From contig VXRG01000117.1 of the NCBI GenBank assembly GCA_009838625.1, forward strand, positions 1 through 47,125: 47,125 nt of DNA, in the 5' to 3' direction. Every line of letters starts with the position of its first letter. Positions within the stretch are counted from its first letter, which is position 1. The translations under genes were made by a program, and so were the position numbers. The notes under the pieces were generated by a model, which searched no databases, was not told the DNA's origin, and was given only the letters and a program-made list of their open reading frames with translations. Positions 1 through 10,597 of this stretch are shown here, one piece after another. Source of the DNA: Caldilineaceae bacterium SB0664_bin_27. Lineage in GTDB: Bacteria; Chloroflexota; Anaerolineae; Caldilineales; Caldilineaceae.

Positions 1-286
1 TCCCTCAGCCATCGAAATGATGAGCCGGCGTCCCCCACAAAAGCTGTACAAAATCGGCAAAGTCCGCGCATCCCCGCCCGCCCCCGCAAGCCAACATGCA
101 CATATGAAAGCATCCCAAAGAGTGACGAACTTTCATATATCTCAACGAACAACATCGCCGCGGCCGGCCCGCAACCCGATCTCCTGCAGAGCCTGTGGCA
201 GATCCCGTTCCTCGCTCCTCACGCCTCACCTCTGTCCCCACCCCAGTATTGGGATGCACCCTGGGCGGGGGCCAGGGCATTCGCCT

Positions 287-318
287 CTAACTTGGTTTGC
301 CAGCGGCGCCGAAGTTAG
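287..318. repeat. inverted repeat, 7-bp arms
   Basis: CTAACTT at 287-293 is the exact reverse complement of AAGTTAG at 312-318, with an 18-nt loop that itself contains GGCGCC. It is the first of a run of hairpins upstream of sppA. A repeat with arms this short could arise by chance. Confidence 0.4.
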
Positions 319-370
319 CCAGAGGATCCGCGGAGGGCATTTTCGAGGAACAGATATAGAGCTTACACCA

Positions 371-391
371 GGGCAGGCACAAGGCCTGCCC
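371..391. repeat. REP-like hairpin, 8-bp perfect arms
   Basis: GGGCAGGC (371-378), loop ACAAG, GCCTGCCC (384-391), followed by CTACC. The compact GC-rich palindrome with a CTAC-type flank resembles dispersed intergenic hairpins that I recall from several environmental bacterial genomes. I see only this one copy in the window, so repetitiveness is an inference. There is no U-tract, so it is not a typical intrinsic terminator. Confidence 0.6.
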
Positions 392-418
392 CTACCGGAT
401 CTAGCGGAAGGGTACCGT

Positions 419-443
419 CAGGGGCCGGCTTTGCCGGCCTCTG
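419..443. repeat. strong hairpin, 11-bp stem with TTT loop
   Basis: Bases 419-429 pair with 433-443 around a TTT loop. The inner seven pairs (GGCCGGC/GCCGGCC) are perfect, and the outer four include one G-U. It would be a very stable RNA or cruciform structure 28 bases after the preceding hairpin. No T-run follows. Confidence 0.6.
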
Positions 444-456
444 TTCAGGGGGCGGG

Positions 457-489
457 GTTGGTCAGTTCAGGGACCAACAGTCCGGACTG
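457..489. repeat. adjacent inverted repeat and 12-bp palindrome
   Basis: GTTGGTC at 457-463 pairs with GACCAAC at 472-478. The last base begins CAGTCCGGACTG at 478-489, a perfect 12-bp palindrome. The palindrome could be a dimeric regulator site or part of a structured leader upstream of sppA. Confidence 0.5.
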
Positions 490-631
490 CGCGGTCTCTC
501 ACAGGGGGCCGATTTTTCTCCAGGAGATCGTGCGGGTATAGTATGCTTTTGCGGTTCAGTCTTTAAGGGTCACGGGAATATTGGGGCTTGTTTAGCGTTT
601 TGATGGCGCCTGGATGGGCGGGGGGAGCGAA

Positions 632-2428
632 ATGAACTTTATCGGCAGAGGCTTGAACCGGGTTTTGCGGGGGATATCTTTGCTATGGCAGGTCTGCGCG
701 TGCGGGCTTGCGAATCTCGTGCGGCGGCTGTCAAAGGGGAGTTGGGCTGACTATGTTCTGTTCGAGCTCTCGGGCACACTGCTGGAGCGGACGCCGCAGC
801 GGCCCCGATTTCTTTCGCTTTTGACGCCTGGCAAGCCGGCCCTCACGGTAGAAGCGTTGCACGATGCCCTACGGAATATTGCGGGGGATCCTGATGTGCG
901 CGGCGTGCTGATTCTGGTCAAGGGCGCGCAGCTTAGCCTGGCGCAGGCGCAGACTCTGTCCGACCTCTTTGACCGCTTCCGGGGCTGGAGCAGCGAACTG
1001 AATCCCCGCGCTGCGGGGAAGGAGGTTGTTGTCTATCTGGAGTCGTGCGGCAATGCCGAGTATGCAGTGGCGGCGGCGGCCGACCGCGTCTATATTTCGC
1101 CACTCACCGACTGGACTGTGCTCGGACTGCGGGCTGAGCCGGTCTTTCTGGCAGACACTTTGCGGCGAATCGGCGTTAAGGCGGAGGTGGTGAAGGTAGC
1201 GCCTTGGAAGACGGCTCTCGACAACCTCGCCCGTTCCGAGATGAGCGACGCTCACCGGGAACAGCTGGAACGGCTGCTTGGCGGCTTGTTTGAAGAGATG
1301 GTTGCGGCGATCAGCAAGGGTCGCGAAATGGACGAAGAGCAGGTGCGTGCGGCGATCGACAGGGCGCCGCTTAACGCCAGCGAGACGGTAGAACTGGGTC
1401 TGGCAGACGGCACGGTTTACGAGGACCAGCTGACGGCAACACTGGCACCCACAGGGAAGGACGAGGCGCGTATTCTGCCCTATGAGCAGGCGCAAGGCAA
1501 CCTCTTCCGGCGGCCGCGCCTGCGGCACAGGAAGAGGATCGGGGTGATTTCGCTGAGCGGGATGATCACGTCGGGCAAGAGCCGCCGCTTTCCCAGTGGT
1601 TTGCCGATTGTTGGCAAAAATACGGCCGGCAGCACGACGGTCCAACAGCTGGTGCGAGCGGCGCTGAAAGATGAGCGGCTGGCGGGCGTACTGCTGCACA
1701 TTGATTCGAGAGGCGGTTCGGCCCTGGCAAGCGATCTGATGTGGCGGGAGTTGACCCTGTTAAACCGGAAGATACCGGTGGTGGCATATATGGGGGATGT
1801 GGCGGCCAGCGGCGGCTACTATGTAGCGCTGCCGGCGCAGAAGATTGTATGCCAGCCGGCGACGCTTACGGGGAGCATCGGCGTGGTGATGGCCAAGCTG
1901 ATCACGAGCGAGGCGGAAGGGAAGATTGGAGCGAAGCGGTTCCCGGTCCAGCGGGGGGAGAACGCGGACATCTATGCGAGCGACAGTCCGTGGAGCCGGG
2001 AGCAGCGGGAGAAGGTTGAAGCGTTGATGGATTACACGTATCAGAATTTCAAACGGTTGGTAGCGGATGCGCGGGCGTTGGAGCCTGAGTCGCTCGAATC
2101 GCTGTGCGGGGGGCGCGTTTGGACGGGCAGCCAGGCGCTGGAGCGCGGGTTGGTGGATGAGACAGGGGACTTCGCGACTGCGGTGGACCTGCTATGCGAT
2201 ATTGCTGAGCTGCCGACGGACGGAACTGTCCCGGTGGTACAGGTGAAGGCCGATGAGAAACGGCCGCGTCCGCCTGTTTCAGAAGGCAGCCTGGACCTGC
2301 TTGCGGCCGGAGAGGGTTTTGCCGAGCTGACTGAGGCCTTGCTGGGCGTTCTGCAGGGGGATGTTTCCTCGCTCTTGGGGCGGGAGCGTGTATGGATGCT
2401 GGCCGACGGATTGCCAAAGAGTCGATGA
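632..2428 (+). CDS. sppA: signal peptide peptidase SppA, long form
   Basis: Membrane-associated serine protease of family S49 that degrades cleaved signal peptides. It has the long two-domain (67K-type) architecture, about 598 residues. Each half is a ClpP/crotonase-like fold. The general-base lysine is in the N-terminal half (VAPWKTA, about K193) and the nucleophilic serine in the C-terminal half (DVAASGGYY, about S393), which is the Lys/Ser dyad split seen in this form. The N-terminal hydrophobic stretch could serve as a membrane anchor. I chose ATG 632 because GGGGGAGCG lies just before it; an in-frame ATG at 614 has no ribosome binding site. The aminotransferase-like gene starts 18 bases after the stop, so the two are probably co-transcribed. 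Confidence 0.93.
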   Translation: MNFIGRGLNRVLRGISLLWQVCACGLANLVRRLSKGSWADYVLFELSGTLLERTPQRPRFLSLLTPGKPALTVEALHDALRNIAGDPDVRGVLILVKGAQLSLAQAQTLSDLFDRFRGWSSELNPRAAGKEVVVYLESCGNAEYAVAAAADRVYISPLTDWTVLGLRAEPVFLADTLRRIGVKAEVVKVAPWKTALDNLARSEMSDAHREQLERLLGGLFEEMVAAISKGREMDEEQVRAAIDRAPLNASETVELGLADGTVYEDQLTATLAPTGKDEARILPYEQAQGNLFRRPRLRHRKRIGVISLSGMITSGKSRRFPSGLPIVGKNTAGSTTVQQLVRAALKDERLAGVLLHIDSRGGSALASDLMWRELTLLNRKIPVVAYMGDVAASGGYYVALPAQKIVCQPATLTGSIGVVMAKLITSEAEGKIGAKRFPVQRGENADIYASDSPWSREQREKVEALMDYTYQNFKRLVADARALEPESLESLCGGRVWTGSQALERGLVDETGDFATAVDLLCDIAELPTDGTVPVVQVKADEKRPRPPVSEGSLDLLAAGEGFAELTEALLGVLQGDVSSLLGRERVWMLADGLPKSR

Positions 2429-2446
2429 AGTTCCGTGGAGAGAGCC

Positions 2447-3687
2447 ATGTTTGATGTGGGTGAGGTCCGAAAGCAGTTCCCGGCGCTGCAGGAGGAGTTC
2501 AACGGCAGGTCGGCCATCTTTTTCGACAACCCCGGTGGTACCCAGGTACACGAGAGCGTGATTGCTGCAATGGTCGATACCATGACGCGGCGCAATTCGA
2601 ATACGCACGGCCTGTTCGAGACAAGTGTGCGGACGGATGCGGTGATCGAGGGGGCGCACAGGGCGGCTGCCGACCTGTTGGGGTGCGACGCGGATGAGGT
2701 TGTTTTCGGCAATAACATGACGAGCCTGACGTTTCACGTCAGCCGGTCGCTGGCACGGGAGTGGGGGCCTGAGGACGAGGTGGTGGTGACGCGGCTGGAC
2801 CATGATGCGAACGTAATGCCGTGGGTGCTGGCGGCGCAGGAGCGGGGCGCGCGGGTGCGGTGGGCGGACGTGGACGTGGAGAGCGGTACCCTGGATATGG
2901 AGGATGTGCGGAGGCAGGTCGGGCCGCGCACGAAGTTGGTCGCGGTCGGGTATGCCAGCAACGCGACGGGGTCGATCAATGACGTGGACACGATCATCGG
3001 GTGGGCCGAGGAGGTGGGCGCGCTCACATTCGTGGACGCGGTGCAGTACGCGCCGCACGGGTTGGTTGATGTGCGGGCGCTGGGGTGCGATTTCCTGGCG
3101 TGTTCGGCGTACAAATTTTTGGGCCGCACAGCGGGCAGCTCTACGGCAAGCGGGAACAGTTGGAGCGGTTGGAGGCTTACCGGGTGCGCCCGGCTGGAGA
3201 TGTGCCGCCGGACAAGTGGGAGACGGGCACGCAGAACCATGAGGGTATGGCGGGGGTGACGGCGGCTGTTGACTATTTGGCCGGACTCGGTGTTGCGTAC
3301 GGCGGGGCCGGGGCCGCGGACAGCCGGAGAGAGAAGCTGATAGCAGCTTGGTCTGTTGTTGGCGCGTATGAGCGATTACTGACTGAGCGTCTGGTCACGG
3401 GTTTGCTAAGTTTGCCGGGCGTTCAAGTTTACGGCCTGACGGAGCGGGAAGACTGGGACAGGAGGGTGGCGACGGTCTCGTTGCTTAAGCGGGGGACGAC
3501 GCCGGAACAGCTGGCACTGGCGCTGGCGGAGGAGAACATTTTCGCGTGGAACGGCACCTTCTACGCGCAGTCGGTTAGCGAGAGGATGGGTGTGGAGGAG
3601 AGCGGGGGGTGGCTGCGGCTGGGGCTTGTGCACTATAACACGGTGGAGGAGATTGAGCGGTGCTTGGGGGTATTGGAGGGGGTTTGA
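2447..3687 (+). CDS. cysteine desulfurase-like class V aminotransferase, frameshifted
   Basis: Fold-type I PLP enzyme of the SufS/CsdA-like group (probably the cysteine desulfurase-like TIGR01976 type). Visible family features are a DNPGGTQ-like N-terminus, a DHDANV histidine, an Asp in FVDAVQYAPH, and the PLP lysine in SAYKF. Directly after that lysine (about 3113-3124) the frame breaks: residues up to SAYKF are read in one frame and GPHSGQLYG onward in the -1 frame. Adding one T to the run at 3116-3120 would restore an AYKFFGPHSG motif and a 413-residue protein. It is either a homopolymer sequencing error or a real inactivating deletion. The start is ATG 2447 with GGAGAG upstream; GTG 2435 is the alternative. 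Confidence 0.85.
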
Positions 3688-3844
3688 ACTGCAGTGGTTG
3701 GTAGTTGATGCCCCGTAGTTCGGGACGAAAAGGGGGCGGGCCAGGCTCCCTGCGTTTCGCATTGGACAGGATGCGTAGGATTATCGTGGGCAAATTCATA
3801 TGAATTGCTAATACTCGCCCAATACCATACTTACAGAAGTTTCT

Positions 3845-3850
3845 TATAAT
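3845..3850 (+). promoter_or_regulatory. candidate -10 element of dnaK
   Basis: A perfect TATAAT lies about 130 bases before the dnaK start. No good -35 (TTGACA-like) is seen 16-18 bases upstream, so an activator or alternative mode may be needed. The tandem 15-bp repeat would fall just downstream of the expected transcription start. I see no CIRCE (HrcA) inverted repeat. Confidence 0.4.
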
Positions 3851-3870
3851 AGAAGAGTGTGGTGAATAGT

Positions 3871-3900
3871 GAAGAACAGTTCATAGAAGAACAGTTCATA
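3871..3900 (+). repeat. perfect 2x15-bp tandem repeat in the dnaK leader
   Basis: GAAGAACAGTTCATA occurs at 3871-3885 and again, without a gap or mismatch, at 3886-3900. Each copy contains GAAC-A-GTTC, a nearly symmetric half-site pair. The copies are centred 15 bp apart and lie about 20-50 bases downstream of the TATAAT. The arrangement looks like a double operator or a repeated RNA element in the 5' leader. Confidence 0.7.
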
Positions 3901-3979
3901 AATGGAGTCATGGACTGGGTTGCCGCGGCGCGGACCGGACGGGCGCCCAGCATCATTTCGTACAGGAGGCCAAGGAGAG

Positions 3980-5890
<1,911 letters not shown>

Positions 5891-5944
5891 GCCAAGATTG
5901 GAACCAGGGATTTAGGCCTGGGCGCGGAAACGATATGAGGAAGA

Positions 5945-5971
5945 GAAACCGGGCGCCCTGTGCCCGGTTTC
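5945..5971 (+). terminator. hairpin between dnaK and the J-protein gene
   Basis: GAAACCGGGC (5945-5954) pairs perfectly with GCCCGGTTTC (5962-5971) around a 7-nt loop. It starts 54 bases after the dnaK stop. Because no T-run follows, it may be a weak terminator, an attenuating structure or an mRNA 3'-stabilising hairpin rather than a full intrinsic terminator. Confidence 0.55.
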
Positions 5972-6079
5972 GCGTCCATTGTGTTGGATTCATCTGTTAG
6001 TTTAATGGGTGACCGAGTTTGTTTCATGCGGCTCAAGCATGGAGCAGGGTAGAGGCCGATTAGAGCGGAGAACGGATCA

Positions 6080-7015
6080 GTGGACTATAGGGACTACTAC
6101 CAGGTGCTGGGCGTGCGCCGCAAGGCGAGCGCTGATGATATCAAGAAGGCGTATCGCAAGCTGGCGCGCGAGTATCACCCCGATGTCAACAGCGGCGACG
6201 CAGCTGCTGAACAGAAGTTTAAAGAGATCAGTGAGGCCTATGCCGTCCTGTCTGACGAAACGAAGCGGCGAACGTATGACAAGTTTGGCGCGCAGTGGAA
6301 GCAGTACGAGCAAAGTGGACAGAATTTCGATTGGTCTCAGTGGTACAATGCCGGCGGCGCGGAGCGTCAGAAGGGCCGTGCGGTGAGTCCTGAAGAGTTT
6401 GAGCAGATGTTCGGGGGCGTCGCGGGCTCAGGCAGCTCGTTTTCCGACTTCTTTCAGCAGCTTTTTGGCGGCGGACCGGCGCCGACGCGCAGGGCTTCCC
6501 GGCAGACGCAACATCCCAGTTTCGGCCGTCCCAACAGCGACCAGACCGTACCGGTAGAGATCGCGCTCGAAGAGGCTTTCATGGGAACGAGGCGGACGGT
6601 ACAGCAGGGCGATTCCCGGTTCGAGGTGACGATACCGGCCGGCGTCAAGACCGGTTCGAAGGTGCGGGCCGGCGATCTGATCATGACCGTGTCCGTTCAG
6701 CCGCACAAAGATTTCGAGGTGGATGGAACCAACTTGCGTACAAAAGTACCGGTGGACCTCTTTGCCGCGCTCCTTGGGGGCGAGGCGCGAGTCCCGACCA
6801 TGCAGGGCGCGGTGGCGCTGACGATTCCGCCGGATACGCAGAACGGGAAGGTTTTCCGGTTGAAAGGGCAGGGCATGCCGGACGTGAAAGACAACAGGAA
6901 TCGGGGAGACTTGCTGGTTGAGGTGGTGGTTGAACTGCCGGTGCCTCTCAGTGGGGAGGCCAGGAGGCTTGTCGAGAGCCTGCAGCGAGAATCGCCAGAT
7001 TTGAATTCGCCGTAG
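6080..7015 (+). CDS. DnaJ/CbpA-like J-domain co-chaperone, no zinc finger
   Basis: Co-chaperone that stimulates Hsp70 ATPase activity. The N-terminal J domain (about residues 4-70) carries the HPD motif at about 33-35. A Gly/Ser/Phe-rich linker (about 95-150) follows, then two C-terminal substrate-binding beta-domains with a [17 protein letters not shown] pattern. The four CxxCxGxG zinc repeats of canonical DnaJ are absent, so this is a type II (CbpA/DnaJ2-like) protein of 311 residues. It starts at GTG 6080 with GCGGAG about nine bases upstream. Its position after dnaK suggests it serves that Hsp70. Confidence 0.93.
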   Translation: MDYRDYYQVLGVRRKASADDIKKAYRKLAREYHPDVNSGDAAAEQKFKEISEAYAVLSDETKRRTYDKFGAQWKQYEQSGQNFDWSQWYNAGGAERQKGRAVSPEEFEQMFGGVAGSGSSFSDFFQQLFGGGPAPTRRASRQTQHPSFGRPNSDQTVPVEIALEEAFMGTRRTVQQGDSRFEVTIPAGVKTGSKVRAGDLIMTVSVQPHKDFEVDGTNLRTKVPVDLFAALLGGEARVPTMQGAVALTIPPDTQNGKVFRLKGQGMPDVKDNRNRGDLLVEVVVELPVPLSGEARRLVESLQRESPDLNSP

Positions 7016-7321
7016 TAGAGGCTTTGATAGAACTGCACGCATTGCCGAACGTTCGCTCCGCGTCGGGGCCTTCGTCTTAGTTGGAGGCAAAGGAGAGGAA
7101 ACACCAAGCAGCCATTTTTGGACCGCAGGGTTGACTGTGCCGAGCCTTACACATCGCCAGTTCCGCTCGTCACCAAGCTGTGGTGTTGCCGCCGAAGGTA
7201 TGCGCTGCAGGATTGGGAAGCAGCCTGCTGGAGTCATTGAGTCGGCGGCGGGCTATAGGGGACGGGATTGATGGAACCGGCAACCCGTGGACTTAAACAG
7301 TCTGCCTCTGAAAGGAGGCTG
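7016..7321. other. intergenic region
   Basis: No gene or strong regulatory signal is visible in this 306-base gap. Only a strong ribosome binding site, AAAGGAGG at 7311-7318, stands out; it serves the lipoprotein gene that follows. Confidence 0.6.
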
Positions 7322-8995
7322 ATGAGCGCGATACGGAAGCGCGGCGGTGGATGCTGGCTGCGACCCCGAGGCGCGCTCTTGGTTACTGTTGCGCTGGCGT
7401 TGTCTGCTGTGCTGGCAGCTTGTGACAGAGAGGCAAATCCGACACCTGACGAACCTGAAGTCACCGTCCTTGCGCCAACCCCGTCAGCGACAGCTGTCCC
7501 CGCGACCTTCACGCCAGAGCCGACAGCTCCGCCGCCTACGCCCACACAGGTCGCACAACCGGTAGAGGATCCACCTCCCTTTCCGACCCCGGACATTGAC
7601 CTGACTGACTACACGGTCTATAGCGAGACTTTGCTGGAAGCCTACGCAGAGGAAGCGGCCCTGCTGCCTGACGCGCCCCATTATTTTATCCAAGTCCGCT
7701 TGCTGCCGGGTGAGGTTCCGAGCCTGGAAGGTGTGCAACGGGTACGGGTCACGAATCAGGAGGAGACGCGCCTCAACGAGCTCTACTTCCGGCTGTATCC
7801 CAATTTGCCCGCCTACGAGGGCGCGGCGGAGGTGAGCCGGGCGCTGGTAGACGGGAAGGTCGCGACGGTTGGATATCTTTTCGACGGTACGGCTGTGTTT
7901 ATCCCGCTTGAAGGCGGCCTGGCTCCGGGGGCTGCGACGGATGTGACGCTTTGGTTTCGGGCGACCCTGCCGACGCAGGTGAACGCTGGAACGGCGGGAG
8001 CGGGCCTGTACGGGTTTGTGGGAGGCGTCTATGATCTGGCCGGATTCTACCCCACACTGGCGGTCTATGACCACAGGGGCTGGGACCTGGACGCCGGCGC
8101 CAGTTTCGGTGACTCGCTTTTTTCGGACACCGGCTTCTATCAGGTGGAGCTGACTGTGCCTGAGGCGCTGGCGGTGGTGGCGAGCGGCTCGACTCTGGCG
8201 CAGGAACCCAATGATGACGGAACAACCGTTTGGCGGATCGCGGCAGGACCGGTGCGCTCCTTTTATGCGGCTGTGACCGACCGCTGGGAGGCGATCAGTG
8301 AAGAGGTGGATGGAATCACGGTCAATTCGTACTATCCGGTCGGGGGGTTGGCATCTGCCCAGACGGCACTGAGCTATACAACGGGCAGCCTGGGCGTCTT
8401 CAACCGCATTTTCGGTCACTATCCGTATCGCGAACTGGATGTTGTGCCGCTGCCGACAACGGCGTTTGGGATGGAGCATGCCGGGCTGCTGGGGCTGGCG
8501 GCGAGCTTTTATACGGAGGCCGGAGGCGGTTTCGGCATTGCCACGCCACACGAGGTTGCCCACCAGTGGTTTTTCAATCTGATTGGCAACGACCAGCCGG
8601 ATGAACCGTGGCTGGACGAGTCACTTGCCAACTATGCGGTCTATCTCTATTACGAGGCAGTGGACTGGCCACAGATGCAGACCGCGGTGCTGGAGAATGT
8701 CTTCCGATACCGCTACGACGCGGCGCGGAATCTGGGGATTGACAGGCCGGTGAGCGGCGCAGTCGTCGGGTTCGATCAGAGCAATTATATCAACATCATT
8801 TATAGTAAAGGACCCTTGTTCCTGCACGCCATGCGTGAACGAATCGGGGACGAGGCGTTCTTTGCGGCGCTGCTGGACTATGTGCAGAGTTTTCGCTACG
8901 GGATCGCCTATGCCGGCGATCTACTGGACGTTTTTCGGGGTCACAGCAGCACGCCAATCGATGATCTTATCGCTTTCTGGATTTACGGAGAGTGA
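7322..8995 (+). CDS. M1-family-like zinc metallopeptidase lipoprotein
   Basis: Predicted surface-anchored gluzincin peptidase of 557 residues. A basic N-terminus and hydrophobic segment end in a lipobox (AVLAAC, Cys about 34), then a Thr/Pro-rich linker runs to about residue 85. The catalytic HEVAHQW begins at about residue 410, and the third zinc ligand (Glu in WLDESLANY, about 433) lies exactly 18 residues after the second His, the M1 spacing. TTAFGMEHAG resembles the GAMEN exopeptidase motif. ATG 7322 follows a strong AAGGAGG and gives a proper signal peptide; an in-frame ATG at 7268 lacks both. It is likely a scavenging peptidase, with unknown substrate. The YqjF-like gene starts just after the stop. 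Confidence 0.9.
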   Translation: MSAIRKRGGGCWLRPRGALLVTVALALSAVLAACDREANPTPDEPEVTVLAPTPSATAVPATFTPEPTAPPPTPTQVAQPVEDPPPFPTPDIDLTDYTVYSETLLEAYAEEAALLPDAPHYFIQVRLLPGEVPSLEGVQRVRVTNQEETRLNELYFRLYPNLPAYEGAAEVSRALVDGKVATVGYLFDGTAVFIPLEGGLAPGAATDVTLWFRATLPTQVNAGTAGAGLYGFVGGVYDLAGFYPTLAVYDHRGWDLDAGASFGDSLFSDTGFYQVELTVPEALAVVASGSTLAQEPNDDGTTVWRIAAGPVRSFYAAVTDRWEAISEEVDGITVNSYYPVGGLASAQTALSYTTGSLGVFNRIFGHYPYRELDVVPLPTTAFGMEHAGLLGLAASFYTEAGGGFGIATPHEVAHQWFFNLIGNDQPDEPWLDESLANYAVYLYYEAVDWPQMQTAVLENVFRYRYDAARNLGIDRPVSGAVVGFDQSNYINIIYSKGPLFLHAMRERIGDEAFFAALLDYVQSFRYGIAYAGDLLDVFRGHSSTPIDDLIAFWIYGE

Positions 8996-9006
8996 AGAGA
9001 CAGTTG

Positions 9007-9816
9007 ATGGAAAAGTTCCTCTTTGCCTCTCTACGGCGGCGCGGTCAGGCCAGCGCCGATGACATTCTTGCCCAACAGGAACACCGCCCCTGGCGCCTGC
9101 CCGTTCGTTCGTGGTTCATGTTTCAGTCGTGGCAGGACCTTCTGTTTGCCCATTGGGCCGTACCGGCCCCGCAGATCGAGAAACTGTTGCCAGATGGCTT
9201 GGCGCTGGATACGTATGCGGGCGAGGCGTGGGTGTCGGTGGTTCCCTTTCGTATGCGGGGCGTGCGGCAGCGGTTTACGCCGGCGGCGCCCTGGGTTTCC
9301 GCTTTTCCGGAACTAAACGTGCGTACTTACGTAAAGAGTAGCAGCGGGGAGGAGCCGCGACCGGGCGTTTTCTTTTTTAGCCTGGATGCGGGCAATCCGC
9401 TGGCGGTGGCGATGGCGCGGAGGTACTATCATCTGCCCTATTTTCGGGCGCAGATGGCTTGCAGGGCTGGCGATGACGGCATTCGCTATAGCAGCCGGCG
9501 CACGCACAGAGGCGCGCCGGAGGCAGAGTTCCGGGCAGTCTACCGGCCGTCAGGTCCGGTTTATCAAGCGGAACCCGATTCGTTGGAGCAGTGGCTGATC
9601 GAGCGGTATTGCCTGTACAGTGTGGACAGCAGGGGGCGCATCTATCGAGGTGAGATCCACCACCGTCCCTGGCCGCTTCAGCCGGCCGAAGCTGAGTTCG
9701 AACGTAATTGGGTTGCGCAGGCGCACGGGGTCCTCCTGCCGGATACGGAGCCTTTGCTCCACTTTGCCAAGCGGCTGGACGTGTTGACCTGGCGAATAGA
9801 GGAAACAGGTGAATGA
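9007..9816 (+). CDS. YqjF-like DUF2071 family protein
   Basis: Cytoplasmic protein of about 269 residues matching the DUF2071/YqjF pattern: an N-terminal FQSWQDLLFAHWAV segment, LLPDGLALDTYAGEAWVSVV, then LNVRTYV, FFSLDAGNPLAV and RYYHLPYF. The family is related in fold to acetoacetate decarboxylase, but its reaction is not established. I prefer ATG 9007 with a purine-rich GAAGAGA upstream; GTG 8992, overlapping the previous stop, is possible. The stop overlaps the next start as ATGA (9813-9816), which implies translational coupling to the DedA gene. Confidence 0.85.
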   Translation: MEKFLFASLRRRGQASADDILAQQEHRPWRLPVRSWFMFQSWQDLLFAHWAVPAPQIEKLLPDGLALDTYAGEAWVSVVPFRMRGVRQRFTPAAPWVSAFPELNVRTYVKSSSGEEPRPGVFFFSLDAGNPLAVAMARRYYHLPYFRAQMACRAGDDGIRYSSRRTHRGAPEAEFRAVYRPSGPVYQAEPDSLEQWLIERYCLYSVDSRGRIYRGEIHHRPWPLQPAEAEFERNWVAQAHGVLLPDTEPLLHFAKRLDVLTWRIEETGE

Positions 9817-10592
9817 ACGTTATTTCCGAGATATTCGATACAGTTTTGAATCTGCTGCGCAGCGAGGGCCTGCAGGAGTGGGGCGTATGGAGCTATCCGC
9901 TGCTGACAGTTCTGGTCATTCTGGAGGGGCGGATCGTTACTCTGCTGGCTGCGGTGGCGGCTTCGTTGGGCTATATGCGGCTGCCGCTGGTGATGGTCTG
10001 CGCAATCGTTGGCGGCATCGTTGCCGACGGTCTATGGTATCTTCTAGGATACAGGTATGGTAATGGGCCCGTGTTGCGCTTTGGCCGCTGGCTGGGGCTG
10101 CGGAGCCATCATCTGGAACAGCTGCAGACGGAGATGCGGGAGAGCGGTCCGAGACTGCTTTTCGCCGCAAAGGCGTTCTCTGTCCTTGTGATTCCGATGC
10201 TGGTCGCGGCGGGTATGGCCAGAGTGCCGTTCCGGCGCTGGTTTCCGATCGTCTTGCTCGGTGAGCTGATTTGGGTACCGGCGCTGGCGGTCATCGGTTA
10301 TCAAACAACGGAAGTGGTGCGCCGGGTGGAGTTGGGTCTGCACTATCTGCCACTGGCGGGCGGTCTGGTACTGTTGGTCCTGATGCTGGTGGCGGCGCGG
10401 CGTCTGAAGTCGGGCCGCGTGGTGGAGAAGGCTGCACAGCCAACGCTCACCGGGGGAATGAAACGTTCGGTTTCTGCACCCGGCGCCTACGTTGCATCTC
10501 TGACCGCGGCGGTCCAGAGCGCGCCCGATGACGAGGAGCAAGGAAAGAAGCAGGGAGCGAGTGCCTCTTCGCTGCTTGCTCCTCTGAGTTGA
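9813..10592 (+). CDS. DedA family membrane protein
   Basis: Integral inner-membrane protein of 259 residues, with several hydrophobic segments between about residues 28 and 197. The layout (a first hairpin LLTVLVILEGRIVTLLAA, then GGIVADGLWYLLGYRYG, then a basic amphipathic stretch and further membrane helices) fits the DedA/SNARE-associated family, which is linked to undecaprenyl-phosphate and lipid recycling and to membrane homeostasis. The last 60 residues are hydrophilic and not conserved. Start ATG overlaps the previous stop. Its 3' end is only five bases from the convergent LRR gene. Confidence 0.85.
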   Translation: MNVISEIFDTVLNLLRSEGLQEWGVWSYPLLTVLVILEGRIVTLLAAVAASLGYMRLPLVMVCAIVGGIVADGLWYLLGYRYGNGPVLRFGRWLGLRSHHLEQLQTEMRESGPRLLFAAKAFSVLVIPMLVAAGMARVPFRRWFPIVLLGELIWVPALAVIGYQTTEVVRRVELGLHYLPLAGGLVLLVLMLVAARRLKSGRVVEKAAQPTLTGGMKRSVSAPGAYVASLTAAVQSAPDDEEQGKKQGASASSLLAPLS

Positions 10593-10597
10593 ACAGT

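Larger units (their letters stand above)
1..631. other. non-coding leader upstream of sppA
   Basis: I see no convincing gene here. The reading frames lack ribosome binding sites and recognisable domains. The stretch from about 285 to 490 is unusually rich in inverted repeats, listed separately. A weak -10-like TATAGT lies at 537-542 without a matching -35. The left end may also contain the regulatory region of a gene outside the window. Confidence 0.6.

Noticed and set aside
17..541. A 174-codon open frame at the left end
   Set aside because: It runs through several strong hairpins, has no ribosome binding site, and its translation is low-complexity with no domain.
869..1699. A 276-codon minus-strand frame inside sppA
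   Set aside because: It is the complement of well-conserved SppA coding sequence and has no domain of its own.
3113..3124. Programmed -1 ribosomal frameshifting
   Set aside because: The in-frame codons AAA TTT TTG do not give a heptamer on which both tRNAs can re-pair, and no stable downstream pseudoknot is obvious. A deletion or sequencing error is simpler.
5945..5971. A full Rho-independent terminator after dnaK
   Set aside because: The hairpin is perfect but no T-run follows, so I list it only as a possible terminator or mRNA-stabilising element.
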